Part shown: piece after piece, positions 32,980-41,212 of the stretch
Layout: each line of letters opens with the position of its first letter
How positions within the stretch are numbered: position 1 is the stretch's first letter
Source: an uncultured Roseburia sp.
Lineage (GTDB): Bacteria; Bacillota; Clostridia; Lachnospirales; Lachnospiraceae
DNA: 62,161 nt
NCBI GenBank assembly: GCA_900550935.1
Contig: URUD01000014.1
Location: forward strand, 1-62,161
Direction of reading: 5' to 3'
The notes under the pieces: generated by a model
Databases searched by the model: none
Told to the model about the DNA's origin: nothing
Seen by the model: the letters and a program-made list of their open reading frames with translations, nothing else
Program-made: the position numbers and the translations under genes

Positions 32980-34191
32980 ATGAAAGCAATAAAAACAATG
33001 TTTGGTGCAATCGTTTGTTCCCTGATGCTGGCAATTTTCGCAGTGCCGGCAGCGGCAGCGGAGACAAGTCCGGTTTCCGTGGAAACAACAGCAGCAGGAC
33101 AGGGATCCGTAGAGTTTACGGTAAAATTAAACGATGCCAATCAGCTTACCAGTGGGCGGTATGTAACCTATTATGATGCAGACCTGTTTGAGGTGGCAGA
33201 CACCAAAACAGGCGGAGTTTTCGAAGTGGAAGATTGTAACCCGGCATATACAGCGGACGGAAAAACGGGTGTTTCCTATGCAGGTGTTTCCAGTGATCCG
33301 ATCACATCCGGCGGAACCTTGATGACAGTGACATTCCGGTTGAAAAGCGATATCCAGAAAGCAACCGGCACATTTGAGACTGCGCCGATCGAGTTGTATC
33401 AGGGAGACAATGCAGTAGCGATCTCTTCTGACAGTGTAAAAACGAGTGTGACCGTGGAACAGACCGTTGTCAAATTGTCAAAGACCAAAGCGGTTGTGGT
33501 AAAAGGAAAGACCATCCAGTTAAAGGCAACAGTAACACCAAAGCAGAGTATCAAGTGGTCCAGCGAGAACAAAAAGATCGCAACCGTAAATAAAAACGGA
33601 AAAGTGACCGGTAAAAAGGGTGGAACCACGAAGATCATTGCAACAGCAAAAGACGGAACCAAGGCAACCTGTAAGGTAACGGTTGCAACCGTAAAGCTGA
33701 ACGCATCCAGCATGCCGCTTCAGGTTGGAACTTCCACAAAGGCATTAAAAGTTGCATCAAAGACCGTGAAGAAAGACAAGGTGAAAGCCTGGAAGTCTTC
33801 CGACAGCAGTATTGCATCGGTAAGCAAGAGTGGAAAGGTGACAGCAAAGAAAACAGGTAAGGCAACTTTAACCGTTACCATGAAGAGCGGTGCGAAAGCA
33901 ACCTGTAAGGTAACCGTCCAGAACGAAAAAGTTACCACGAAAAAGCTGACATTGTCCAAAAAGAAAGCAACCCTTACGGTAAAACAGTCCGTGAAGCTTG
34001 GTGTGAAGAGAAATCCAATCTCTGCGAAAGAAAAGATCACATGGAGCTCCTCAAATAAAAAGGTAGCTACAGTAAGCAAGAGCGGAAAAGTAACGGCAAA
34101 GAGAGCAGGAAAAGCGACAATCACAGCAAAAACTTCCAATGGAAAGAAGGCAACCTGTAAGATCACCGTAAAGAAAGCAACAAAGAAATAG
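32980..34191 (+). CDS. Secreted cohesin-like protein with three Big_2 domains
   Basis: 403 residues. A signal peptide ends at about residue 27 (AVPAAAAE). Residues about 29-161 have the strand pattern of a cohesin: SVEFTVKLNDANQL, YVTYYDADLFEVAD, GVSYAGVSSDP, GGTLMTVTFRLKS. Three bacterial Ig-like Big_2 domains follow (about 163-235, 238-312, 318-398), each with SS.NKKIATV-type and KATCKVTV-type endings; the tail is strongly lysine-rich. It begins 16 bp after the dockerin protease with a GGGAGG site, so the two are cotranslated. Proposed role: wall-associated scaffold docking the protease. The cohesin call is by eye. Confidence 0.75.
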   Translation: MKAIKTMFGAIVCSLMLAIFAVPAAAAETSPVSVETTAAGQGSVEFTVKLNDANQLTSGRYVTYYDADLFEVADTKTGGVFEVEDCNPAYTADGKTGVSYAGVSSDPITSGGTLMTVTFRLKSDIQKATGTFETAPIELYQGDNAVAISSDSVKTSVTVEQTVVKLSKTKAVVVKGKTIQLKATVTPKQSIKWSSENKKIATVNKNGKVTGKKGGTTKIIATAKDGTKATCKVTVATVKLNASSMPLQVGTSTKALKVASKTVKKDKVKAWKSSDSSIASVSKSGKVTAKKTGKATLTVTMKSGAKATCKVTVQNEKVTTKKLTLSKKKATLTVKQSVKLGVKRNPISAKEKITWSSSNKKVATVSKSGKVTAKRAGKATITAKTSNGKKATCKITVKKATKK

Positions 34192-34204
34192 AAATACATC
34201 ATGA

Positions 34205-34244
34205 AAAAAATCCCGGCAAACGATCTGTTCGTCGGGATTTTTTA
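34205..34244. terminator. Bidirectional terminator between cohesin gene and typA
   Basis: AAAAAATCCCGGC and GTCGGGATTTTTT pair around a short loop containing a secondary AACG/CGTT-like pairing. It serves both converging genes. Confidence 0.85.
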
Positions 34245-34256
34245 TGGGATAAAAAT

Positions 34257-36095
34257 TTATTTTTTCATTCCGGCACGTTTTCTTAAGGTTGGGTCTAAGA
34301 TACGTTTACGGATACGAAGGCTCTTTGGTGTTACCTCTAAGAGCTCATCCACATCGATGAAGTCAAGTGCCTGCTCCAGACTTAAAATTCTTGGTGGAAC
34401 CAGGGTTAATGCTTCATCTGCGGAAGAAGAACGGGTATTGGTCAGATGTTTCTTCTTACATACGTTTAACTCGATATCCTCTGCTCTTGAGCAGGAACCG
34501 ATGACCATTCCGGCATAAACTTTTTCGCCAGGTCCGATGAATAAGGTACCACGATCCTGTGCGGAGAACAGACCGTAGGTTACAGACTCTCCGGATTCGA
34601 ATGCGATCAGGGAACCAAGTTTACGGTAAGCGATCTCTCCCTTGTATGGTGCATAGCCGTTAAAAATCGTATTGATGATACCATTTCCCTTGGTGTCGGT
34701 CATAAACTCACCACGATAACCGATCAGACCACGGGATGGGATGTTGAACTCCAATCTGGTATATCCTCCGGTGATCGGTTTCATGTTTGTCATCTCACCT
34801 TTTCTCTGGCTTAATTTCTCGATGACAGCACCGGTAAATTCATCCGGAACATCAACATAAGCAATCTCCATAGGCTCTAATTTCCTGCCGTTTTCGTCAG
34901 TGTGGTATAAAACTTCAGCCTTGCTGACTGCAAATTCGTATCCCTCACGGCGCATGTTCTCGATCAGAACGGATAAATGAAGCTCTCCACGTCCGGATAC
35001 TTTATAAGAGTCAGGGCTTTCGGTCTCTTCCACACGAAGAGAAACATCAGTGTTCAGCTCACGGAACAGACGGTCTCTGATGTGACGGGAAGTAACGAAT
35101 TTACCTTCCTGACCTGCAAGCGGGCTGTCGTTTACGATGAAGTTCATGGAAAGTGTCGGCTCGGAAATCTTCTGGAACGGGATAGCAACCGGATTTTCCG
35201 GAGCACAGATAGTATCTCCGATGTGGATATCTGCAATACCGGAGATCGCTACGATCGAACCGATCTTTGCTTCCTCAACTTCTACTTTATTTAAACCATC
35301 AAATTCATAGAGTTTGGTGATGCGGACTTTTTCGCGTTTGTCCGGGTCATGATGGTTGACAACGACAGCTTCCTGATTTACGCGCAGGGCACCATTGTCG
35401 ACTTTACCGATACCGATACGACCAACATATTCGTTGTAGTCAATGGTACTGATCAGAACCTGTGTATTTTCATCCGGATCACCTTCCGGTGCAGGGATGT
35501 AATCGATGATGGTCTCAAACAGCGGGGTCATATCTTTTTTGTTGTTGACCAGATCGTGGATCTCACGAACGGCATATCCGTCTCTTGCAGAAGCAAAGAG
35601 GAATGGGCAGTCAAGCTGCTCATCGGAAGCATCCAGATCCATGAATAACTCTAATACTTCATCTACAACTTCATTTGGTCTTGCTTCCGGACGGTCTACT
35701 TTATTCAGGCAGACGATAACCGGAAGAGAAAGCTCAAGTGCTTTCATTAAAACGAATTTGGTCTGAGGCATAACACCTTCAAAGGCATCGACAACAAGCA
35801 CAACACCATTTACCATTTTCAGTACACGCTCAACCTCTCCACCGAAGTCCGCATGTCCAGGAGTATCGATGACATTGATCTTGGTTCCCTTGTAAGTAAT
35901 GGCAGTATTTTTAGAAAGGATCGTGATACCACGTTCTCTTTCAATATCATTGGAGTCCATAACACGCTCCTGAACTTCCTGATTGTCACGGAATACACCG
36001 CTTTGTTTTAAAAGTTCATCGACCAGAGTGGTTTTACCATGATCGACGTGTGCGATGATGGCGATGTTACGGACGTCTTCACGTTTCATTTTCAT
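34257..36095 (-). CDS. typA: Ribosome-binding GTPase TypA/BipA
   Basis: Translational GTPase involved in ribosome assembly and stress adaptation. The 612-residue protein starts MKMKREDVRNIAIIAHVDHGKTT with P-loop AHVDHGKT, the G2/G3 segment ERERGITI and DTPGHADFGGEV, and G4 NKVDRPEARP. The C-terminal half matches EF-G domains III and V plus the TypA-specific end (GLIGYRGEFMTDTKG). The annotated longer frame starts in noncoding DNA and is rejected. A palindromic AGTACT-type element lies upstream. Confidence 0.96.
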   Translation of the reverse strand: MKMKREDVRNIAIIAHVDHGKTTLVDELLKQSGVFRDNQEVQERVMDSNDIERERGITILSKNTAITYKGTKINVIDTPGHADFGGEVERVLKMVNGVVLVVDAFEGVMPQTKFVLMKALELSLPVIVCLNKVDRPEARPNEVVDEVLELFMDLDASDEQLDCPFLFASARDGYAVREIHDLVNNKKDMTPLFETIIDYIPAPEGDPDENTQVLISTIDYNEYVGRIGIGKVDNGALRVNQEAVVVNHHDPDKREKVRITKLYEFDGLNKVEVEEAKIGSIVAISGIADIHIGDTICAPENPVAIPFQKISEPTLSMNFIVNDSPLAGQEGKFVTSRHIRDRLFRELNTDVSLRVEETESPDSYKVSGRGELHLSVLIENMRREGYEFAVSKAEVLYHTDENGRKLEPMEIAYVDVPDEFTGAVIEKLSQRKGEMTNMKPITGGYTRLEFNIPSRGLIGYRGEFMTDTKGNGIINTIFNGYAPYKGEIAYRKLGSLIAFESGESVTYGLFSAQDRGTLFIGPGEKVYAGMVIGSCSRAEDIELNVCKKKHLTNTRSSSADEALTLVPPRILSLEQALDFIDVDELLEVTPKSLRIRKRILDPTLRKRAGMKK

Positions 36096-36159
36096 ATGCG
36101 AAATCTCTCTCTTTCCTGTGTGAAACTGATAATAAATAGTTTGACAAAACAAGTTTTTT

Positions 36160-36201
36160 TTAGTACTATTTGACCAGTACTAACGTACTATTGACTGGTA
36201 C
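36160..36201. promoter_or_regulatory. Inverted-repeat operator candidate upstream of typA
   Basis: TTAGTACT (36160) and AGTACTAA (36176) are perfect inverted arms with an 8-bp spacer. A second, shorter GTAC-N9-GTAC element follows at 36185-36201 and repeats the TACTATT.GAC core. Two related operators side by side are suggested. The factor is unknown. Confidence 0.5.
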
Positions 36202-36303
36202 ATAGAAAAAACCAACCAATATATTTTATCATATTTGAAGAAATACGCAAGATTAAAAATCCGACAAAATCTCCTAATACATTGGATTTCTTATCGACAC
36301 GTT

Positions 36304-36391
36304 GCACGAAAATACTGCCCGTCATTCATGATAAAACAATGGTGTCAGGCAGACCGCACGAAAATACGAAAACATACCAGATGGCGTGCGG
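36304..36391 (+). repeat. Direct repeat and hairpin in the leader of the SSB-like gene
   Basis: GCACGAAAATAC occurs at 36304 and 36356 (52 bp apart). The second copy begins within CCGCACG (36354), which can pair with CGTGCGG (36385), placing a 7-bp stem about 20 bp before the start codon. The remaining gap 36202-36303 is AT-rich with no ORF. Confidence 0.45.
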
Positions 36392-36414
36392 CTTAGAGGA
36401 AGGGAGAAAAATTC

Positions 36415-37050
36415 ATGGCAGATAAAATTTTTGAAAACAACCAGGTATCGATAGTCGGGGAGATCGTTTCGGATTTCCGGTTCAGTCACGAAGTATATGG
36501 AGAGGGATTCTATATGGTAGATGTTGCAGTGAACCGCCTGAGCAACTATATGGATTACATACCGCTTATGATCTCGGAGCGTCTTATCGATGTCAATGAG
36601 AACTTCATTGGACGAAGCATCTATGTGACAGGGCAGTTCCGTTCTTTTAACCGGCACGAGGAGAAAAAGAATCGACTCGTTTTATCCGTGTTTGTCCGTG
36701 AACTGGAGTTTTTAGAGGAAATGGATGAGGAGATGAAGAGTAATCAGATCTTTTTGGACGGTTATATCTGTAAAGAGCCAATCTACCGGAAGACACCGCT
36801 TGGACGCGAGATCGCAGACCTTCTGATCGCAGTCAACCGTTCTTATGGAAAATCGGACTACATTCCTTGCATCTGTTGGGGTAGAAATGCCCGTTTTGCA
36901 TCCGGATTTGATGTAGGCGGTCATGTGCAGGTATGGGGACGTATCCAGAGCCGCGAATATGTCAAGAAACTTTCCGAGACCGAGACGGAAAAGAGGGTGG
37001 CATATGAGGTTTCCGTCAGTAAAGTAGATTTTTTAGAGGATGTGGATTGA
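36415..37050 (+). CDS. Tandem OB-fold single-strand DNA-binding-like protein
   Basis: 211 residues forming two consecutive OB-like units: residues about 8-100 (QVSIVGEIVSDFRF ... IYVTGQFRSF) and about 108-208 (NQIFLDGYICKEPIYRKTPLGREIADLLIAVNR ... CICWGRNARFASGF ... VQVWGRIQSREYV). The second is clearly SSB-like; the first is divergent. It lacks the acidic C-terminal tip (DDDIPF) of replicative SSB, so a more specialised role in DNA metabolism is likely. AGGAAGGGAG precedes the ATG. Confidence 0.75.
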   Translation: MADKIFENNQVSIVGEIVSDFRFSHEVYGEGFYMVDVAVNRLSNYMDYIPLMISERLIDVNENFIGRSIYVTGQFRSFNRHEEKKNRLVLSVFVRELEFLEEMDEEMKSNQIFLDGYICKEPIYRKTPLGREIADLLIAVNRSYGKSDYIPCICWGRNARFASGFDVGGHVQVWGRIQSREYVKKLSETETEKRVAYEVSVSKVDFLEDVD

Positions 37051-37075
37051 CAGAGAAGATAGATAGTGCTATTCT
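37047..37075 (+). promoter_or_regulatory. Promoter of dapA-dapB
   Basis: TTGACA, a 17-bp spacer and TATTCT. The -35 box overlaps the TGA stop codon of the SSB-like gene. Confidence 0.7.
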
Positions 37076-37098
37076 CATAGAAAAGAGATACATAGTTA

Positions 37099-37264
37099 GA
37101 TAGAGGTCGCGTACTTCATGAGTCATTTCCCGGATGTGGCAGGCGCAGGAGAAGGGAGAGAAAAGGGGAGCACGCCGAAAGGATTTATCTTCTGCAGATA
37201 GATACCTTGGGCATGAGGTGAAGAACCTTATGACTGTCATCTTTTATGAGATGGGGAGCTATCG
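37099..37264 (+). promoter_or_regulatory. Lysine riboswitch (L box)
   Basis: The conserved elements appear in order: GATAGAGGTCGCG at the 5' end, GGGAGAG, CACGCCGAAAGG, TTGGGCATGAGGTGAAGAACCTTATG (split here by its hairpin), ACTGTCA and GGGGAGCTATC closing P1. It precedes a terminator and dapA, as expected for lysine-controlled transcription attenuation. Confidence 0.95.
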
Positions 37265-37297
37265 GAGATTATTAAAACCTATTGTTTGCAGATAATA

Positions 37298-37325
37298 AGC
37301 CGGCTCGCTGTGAGCCGGCTTTTTG
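37298..37325 (+). terminator. Riboswitch expression-platform terminator
   Basis: AGCCGGCTC and GAGCCGGCT form a perfect 9-bp stem with loop GCTGT, followed by TTTTTG, about 20 bp before the dapA start. Expected to form when lysine is bound. Confidence 0.9.
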
Positions 37326-37343
37326 TGTAGGAGGAGAATGCAG

Positions 37344-38237
37344 ATGTCTATTTTTAAAGGAGCAGGTGTTGCAATTGTCACACCAATGAAAAACAACGAG
37401 GAAGTAAACTATGACAAATTAGAGGAGCTGATCGAGTATCAGATCAACGAGGGAACGGACTGTATCATTATTGCAGGAACTACCGGTGAGAGTTCTACAT
37501 TGACCACCGAAGAGCATGCGGCAGTCATCCGCGCAGCCGTCGAGTTCACAAAACACCGTATTCCGGTTGTTGCAGGAACCGGTTCCAACTGCACCAGAGA
37601 GGCAGTCCATCTGTCAAAAGAGGCAGAGGCGGCAGGTGTGGATGGTTTACTGGCAGTTACCCCGTATTATAACAAAGCAACTCAGGGCGGACTGATCGAT
37701 TACTATACACAGATCGCGAACTCCGTAAAATTACCGATCATCATGTATAACGTACCGGGAAGAACCGGATGCAACATTCTGCCGGAGACAGCAGCAAAAC
37801 TCTACCATGATGTGGAAAATATCGTAGCGATCAAAGAGGCGACCGGAAATGTGGCACAGGCAGCAAAGACTATGTACCTGACCGATGGAAAGATTGATCT
37901 GTATTCCGGAGAGGATGGCATTGTAGTTCCGTTAATGTCCATTGGAGCAGTCGGCGTGATCTCTGTATGGTCCAACATTGCACCAAAAGATGTGCATGAG
38001 ATGTGCATGGCATTCTTTGAGGGCGATACGAAAAAGGCAATGGAGATCCAGTTAAAGGCACAGCCGCTTGTGGATGCACTGTTTAGCGAAGTCAATCCGA
38101 TCCCGGTCAAAAAGGCATTAAATCTGTTGGGAAAAGAGGTAGGTTCCCTGCGTTCTCCATTAACTGAGATGACAGAGGAAAATGCAAAGAAATTAGCAGA
38201 AGCCATGAAACAGTACGGACTTCCGGTAAGAGCTTAA
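37344..38237 (+). CDS. dapA: 4-hydroxy-tetrahydrodipicolinate synthase
   Basis: Condenses pyruvate with aspartate semialdehyde. The 297-residue protein has the N-terminal GAGVAIVTPM, GTTGESSTLT (about residue 46), YNVPGRTGCN (about 134) and the Schiff-base lysine in VAIKEATGN (about 164). ATG 37344 lies nine bases from AGGAGGAG; ATG 37338 is a close alternative. Controlled by the upstream lysine riboswitch and followed 33 bp later by dapB. Confidence 0.97.
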   Translation: MSIFKGAGVAIVTPMKNNEEVNYDKLEELIEYQINEGTDCIIIAGTTGESSTLTTEEHAAVIRAAVEFTKHRIPVVAGTGSNCTREAVHLSKEAEAAGVDGLLAVTPYYNKATQGGLIDYYTQIANSVKLPIIMYNVPGRTGCNILPETAAKLYHDVENIVAIKEATGNVAQAAKTMYLTDGKIDLYSGEDGIVVPLMSIGAVGVISVWSNIAPKDVHEMCMAFFEGDTKKAMEIQLKAQPLVDALFSEVNPIPVKKALNLLGKEVGSLRSPLTEMTEENAKKLAEAMKQYGLPVRA

Positions 38238-38270
38238 AAGATGCCTGAAAGTGGCAGGAATGGAGACAAT

Positions 38271-39044
38271 ATGATAAAAGCAATTATGAATGGATGCAAC
38301 GGCAAGATGGGACAGGTCATCACCGGAATTTGCAAAGAAGATCCGGAAATCGAGATCGTAGCAGGTGTGGATCTGTACGATGGCATTGCCAATGATTATC
38401 CGGTATTTCCAAATATTTCTGTCTGCGACGTAAAAGCAGACGTGATCATTGATTTTTCCAATGCAAAAGCAGTGGATGATCTTTTAGTATACAGTGCAGA
38501 CAAACAGATCCCGGTGGTACTTTGCACAACAGGACTGTCTGAGGAGCAGTTAAAGAAAGTACAGGAGGCATCCGAAAAGACCGCTGTATTAAAATCAGCG
38601 AACATGTCACTTGGCATCAACACCTTAATGGAGCTGTTAAGACAGGCAGCCACGATACTGGCACCGGCAGGATTTGATATGGAGATCGTGGAAAAACACC
38701 ATAATCAGAAACTGGATGCACCAAGCGGAACGGCACTTGCACTGGCGGATTCCATGAATGAGGCACTGGAAAACGCGTATTCCTATACCTACGACAGAAG
38801 CAAGGAGCGTAAAAAGAGAGAAAAATACGAGATCGGTATTTCCGCAGTCCGCGGTGGCAACATCGTAGGAGAGCATGATGTGATCTTCGCCGGATTGGAC
38901 GAAGTCATTACCTTCCGCCATACCGCATATTCCAGAAGTGTATTTGGAAAGGGTGCTGTGGAAGCAGCAAAATTCCTGGCAGGAAAACCGGCGGGATTTT
39001 ACGATATGAGTGATGTCATCAAAGAGACAATTGCAAACCGATAA
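38271..39044 (+). CDS. dapB: 4-hydroxy-tetrahydrodipicolinate reductase
   Basis: NAD(P)H-dependent reduction giving tetrahydrodipicolinate, the DapL substrate. 257 residues with the Rossmann loop MNGCNGKMGQ at the N-terminus, CTTGLSEEQL (about residue 92), the signature EKHHNQKLDAPSGTAL (about 140) and the C-terminal IGISAVRGGNIVGEH. The start at 38271 has GGAG upstream; a start at 38241 lacks one. Operon partner of dapA under the same riboswitch. Confidence 0.97.
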   Translation: MIKAIMNGCNGKMGQVITGICKEDPEIEIVAGVDLYDGIANDYPVFPNISVCDVKADVIIDFSNAKAVDDLLVYSADKQIPVVLCTTGLSEEQLKKVQEASEKTAVLKSANMSLGINTLMELLRQAATILAPAGFDMEIVEKHHNQKLDAPSGTALALADSMNEALENAYSYTYDRSKERKKREKYEIGISAVRGGNIVGEHDVIFAGLDEVITFRHTAYSRSVFGKGAVEAAKFLAGKPAGFYDMSDVIKETIANR

Positions 39045-39070
39045 GGAAAACCGAATAGAAATGCAAAATG

Positions 39071-39104
39071 CGACTGACAGAGCTGCTCTGCCAGTCGTTT
39101 TTTG
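39071..39104 (+). terminator. Intrinsic terminator after dapB
   Basis: CGACTGACAGAG pairs with CTCTGCCAGTCG (one mismatch) and is followed by TTTTTT. Confidence 0.9.
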
Positions 39105-39139
39105 TGGGAATGGATCAGTTGTTAAGAAATTAACTTAGG

Positions 39140-39169
39140 TTGATTGCAAAATGGGGCATGTGTTAAGAT
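39140..39169 (+). promoter_or_regulatory. Promoter of fbp
   Basis: TTGATT, an 18-bp spacer and TAAGAT, about 60 bp upstream of the fbp start. Confidence 0.5.
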
Positions 39170-39226
39170 AAAAGACAGCAGAAACTTTGCAGAAAACATC
39201 ATAAATGGAGATAAATAGAGAAGACT

Positions 39227-41212
39227 ATGGAAAAGATGGATTTGCGGTATCTAAGGAGCTTATCGAAACAGTACCCGACCGTGGCAGCAGCGGCAACGGA
39301 GATCATCAACTTACAGGCAATCTTAAGCCTGCCAAAGGGAACCGAACATTTTATTACCGATATTCATGGCGAATATGACCAGTTTCAGCATGTGTTAAAG
39401 AATGGTTCCGGTGCCATCAAGCGGAAAATAGAGGATGAATTTGGGAACGCGATCAGTGCAGCGGAGAAAAAATCGCTTGCCACACTGATCTATTATCCGG
39501 AGCAGATGATGGAACAGGTGCTGCGCAACCGGGACGGCATGGATATGGAGGACTGGTATAAAGTGACGTTGTACCGCCTGATCCGTGTGTGCAAATGTGC
39601 CTCTTCAAAATACACACGTTCCAAAGTGCGAAAGGCATTGCCGAAGGATTTCTCCTATGTGATCGAGGAACTTCTGACCGGACGGCAGGAGATCTCCGAC
39701 CAGGAAGCATATTATAATGAGATCATCAGCTCTGTCATCCGCACCGGAAGGGCAACGGAGCTTGTAATCGCATTCTGTAACCTGATCCGCAGGCTGGTCG
39801 TAGACCATTTACATGTGGTTGGAGATATCTTTGACCGTGGACCATATCCGAATCTGATCATGGATACGTTAATGCACCATCATTCCGTTGATATCCAGTG
39901 GGGAAACCATGATGTCTACTGGATGGGAGCTGCGGCGGGAAGCCCGGCGTGCATCTGTAATGTGATCCGTATTTCTGCAAAGTATGGAAATCTGGATCTC
40001 TTGGAGGATGGTTATGGGATCAATCTGGTGCCGCTTGCACGTTTTGCGATGAAATGCTATGACAAAGATGCGTGTACCTGCTTTAAACTTGATTACAGGG
40101 AAGAAGAGTATGACGTAAGGGATGCGTTTTTAGATGAGAAGATGCACAAGGCGATCGCCATCATGCAGTTTAAATTAGAGGGGCAGCTTATAAAGGCACA
40201 CCCGGAATTTCAGATGGATCACCGGTTATTACTGGATAAGATCGACCCGAAAAAGGGTACTGTGATCGTGGAGGGAAAGGAATATCCGCTGAAAGATACG
40301 TTTTTCCCGACCATCGACTGGGAAAATCCATACGAGCTGTCCACAGATGAGAAGGATGTCATGGAGCGGCTTACGATGGCATTTGTCAACTGTGAAAAAT
40401 TACAGCGGCATGTCCGTTTCCTGTTTGCAAAGGGAAGTCTTTATAAAGTTTACAATGGAAATCTGCTCTATCACGGCTGTATGCCGATGAATGAGGACGG
40501 CAGTTTTACGAAAGTCAACGTATATGGAACCGAGTACGCAGGAAAAGAACTCTATGACGTCTTGGAAAGCTATGCGAGAAAAGGATATTATTCGATCGAC
40601 CCGCAGGAAAAGAAAAAGGGGCAGGATATCCTCTGGTTTATCTGGGAAAACCAGAACTCACCGGTGTTTGGAAAAGCGAAGATGACAACGTTTGAGCGGT
40701 ATTTTATCGCAGATAAAAAGACACATGAAGAGGCAAAGAATCCGTATTACAGGCTGATCGAGGATGAGTCGGTCGTGAACCGGATCTTAGCGGAATTTGG
40801 CTTAGAGGGTGCAGAGGCGCATATCATAAACGGTCATATCCCGGTGGAGGCGAAAAAGGGCGAATCTCCAGTGCGCTGCGGAGGAAAGCTGCTCATCATT
40901 GACGGTGGATTTTCCAAGGCTTATCAGGCAAAGACAGGGATCGCGGGCTATACGCTCATTTATAATTCCTACGGACTGGTGCTGGCGGCTCATGAACCAT
41001 TTGAATCTGTAGAAAAAGCGGTACAGGAGGGAAGTGATATCATCTCACATACCGTGTTAGTCGAGCATGTGGTGCGCCGCAAGACCGTGGCAGACACCGA
41101 TATCGGACGCGGATTAAAAGAGACGATACGGGATCTTGAGGCGTTACTGGCTGCCTACCGTGCCGGCAGCATTCCGGAAGGAGAGCTGCAGAAGGGAGAA
41201 TTATGTTCATAG
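39227..41212 (+). CDS. fbp: Fructose-1,6-bisphosphatase, class III
   Basis: Gluconeogenic phosphatase of the metallophosphoesterase fold found in Firmicutes. The 661-residue length fits class III. Metal-site motifs FITDIHGEYDQF (about residue 43), VGDIFDRGPYPN (about 195) and QWGNHDVYWMG (about 225) are clear, with the later histidine in INGHIPVEAKKGESP (about 535). The start could be ATG 39227 or 39236. Its last ten bases overlap the endonuclease IV gene. Confidence 0.95.
   Translation: MEKMDLRYLRSLSKQYPTVAAAATEIINLQAILSLPKGTEHFITDIHGEYDQFQHVLKNGSGAIKRKIEDEFGNAISAAEKKSLATLIYYPEQMMEQVLRNRDGMDMEDWYKVTLYRLIRVCKCASSKYTRSKVRKALPKDFSYVIEELLTGRQEISDQEAYYNEIISSVIRTGRATELVIAFCNLIRRLVVDHLHVVGDIFDRGPYPNLIMDTLMHHHSVDIQWGNHDVYWMGAAAGSPACICNVIRISAKYGNLDLLEDGYGINLVPLARFAMKCYDKDACTCFKLDYREEEYDVRDAFLDEKMHKAIAIMQFKLEGQLIKAHPEFQMDHRLLLDKIDPKKGTVIVEGKEYPLKDTFFPTIDWENPYELSTDEKDVMERLTMAFVNCEKLQRHVRFLFAKGSLYKVYNGNLLYHGCMPMNEDGSFTKVNVYGTEYAGKELYDVLESYARKGYYSIDPQEKKKGQDILWFIWENQNSPVFGKAKMTTFERYFIADKKTHEEAKNPYYRLIEDESVVNRILAEFGLEGAEAHIINGHIPVEAKKGESPVRCGGKLLIIDGGFSKAYQAKTGIAGYTLIYNSYGLVLAAHEPFESVEKAVQEGSDIISHTVLVEHVVRRKTVADTDIGRGLKETIRDLEALLAAYRAGSIPEGELQKGELCS

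Noticed and set aside
33460..34180. Tandem DNA repeat or CRISPR-like array in the cohesin gene
   Set aside because: The periodicity comes from three diverged Big_2 protein domains, not from identical DNA repeats with spacers.
33399..34202. Antisense frames rich in Phe and Val opposite the Big_2 repeats
   Set aside because: Arise from the lysine-rich repeated coding strand read backwards.
34201..34518. Plus-strand frame at the end of typA
   Set aside because: Begins inside a terminator hairpin and runs antisense to the conserved typA C-terminus.
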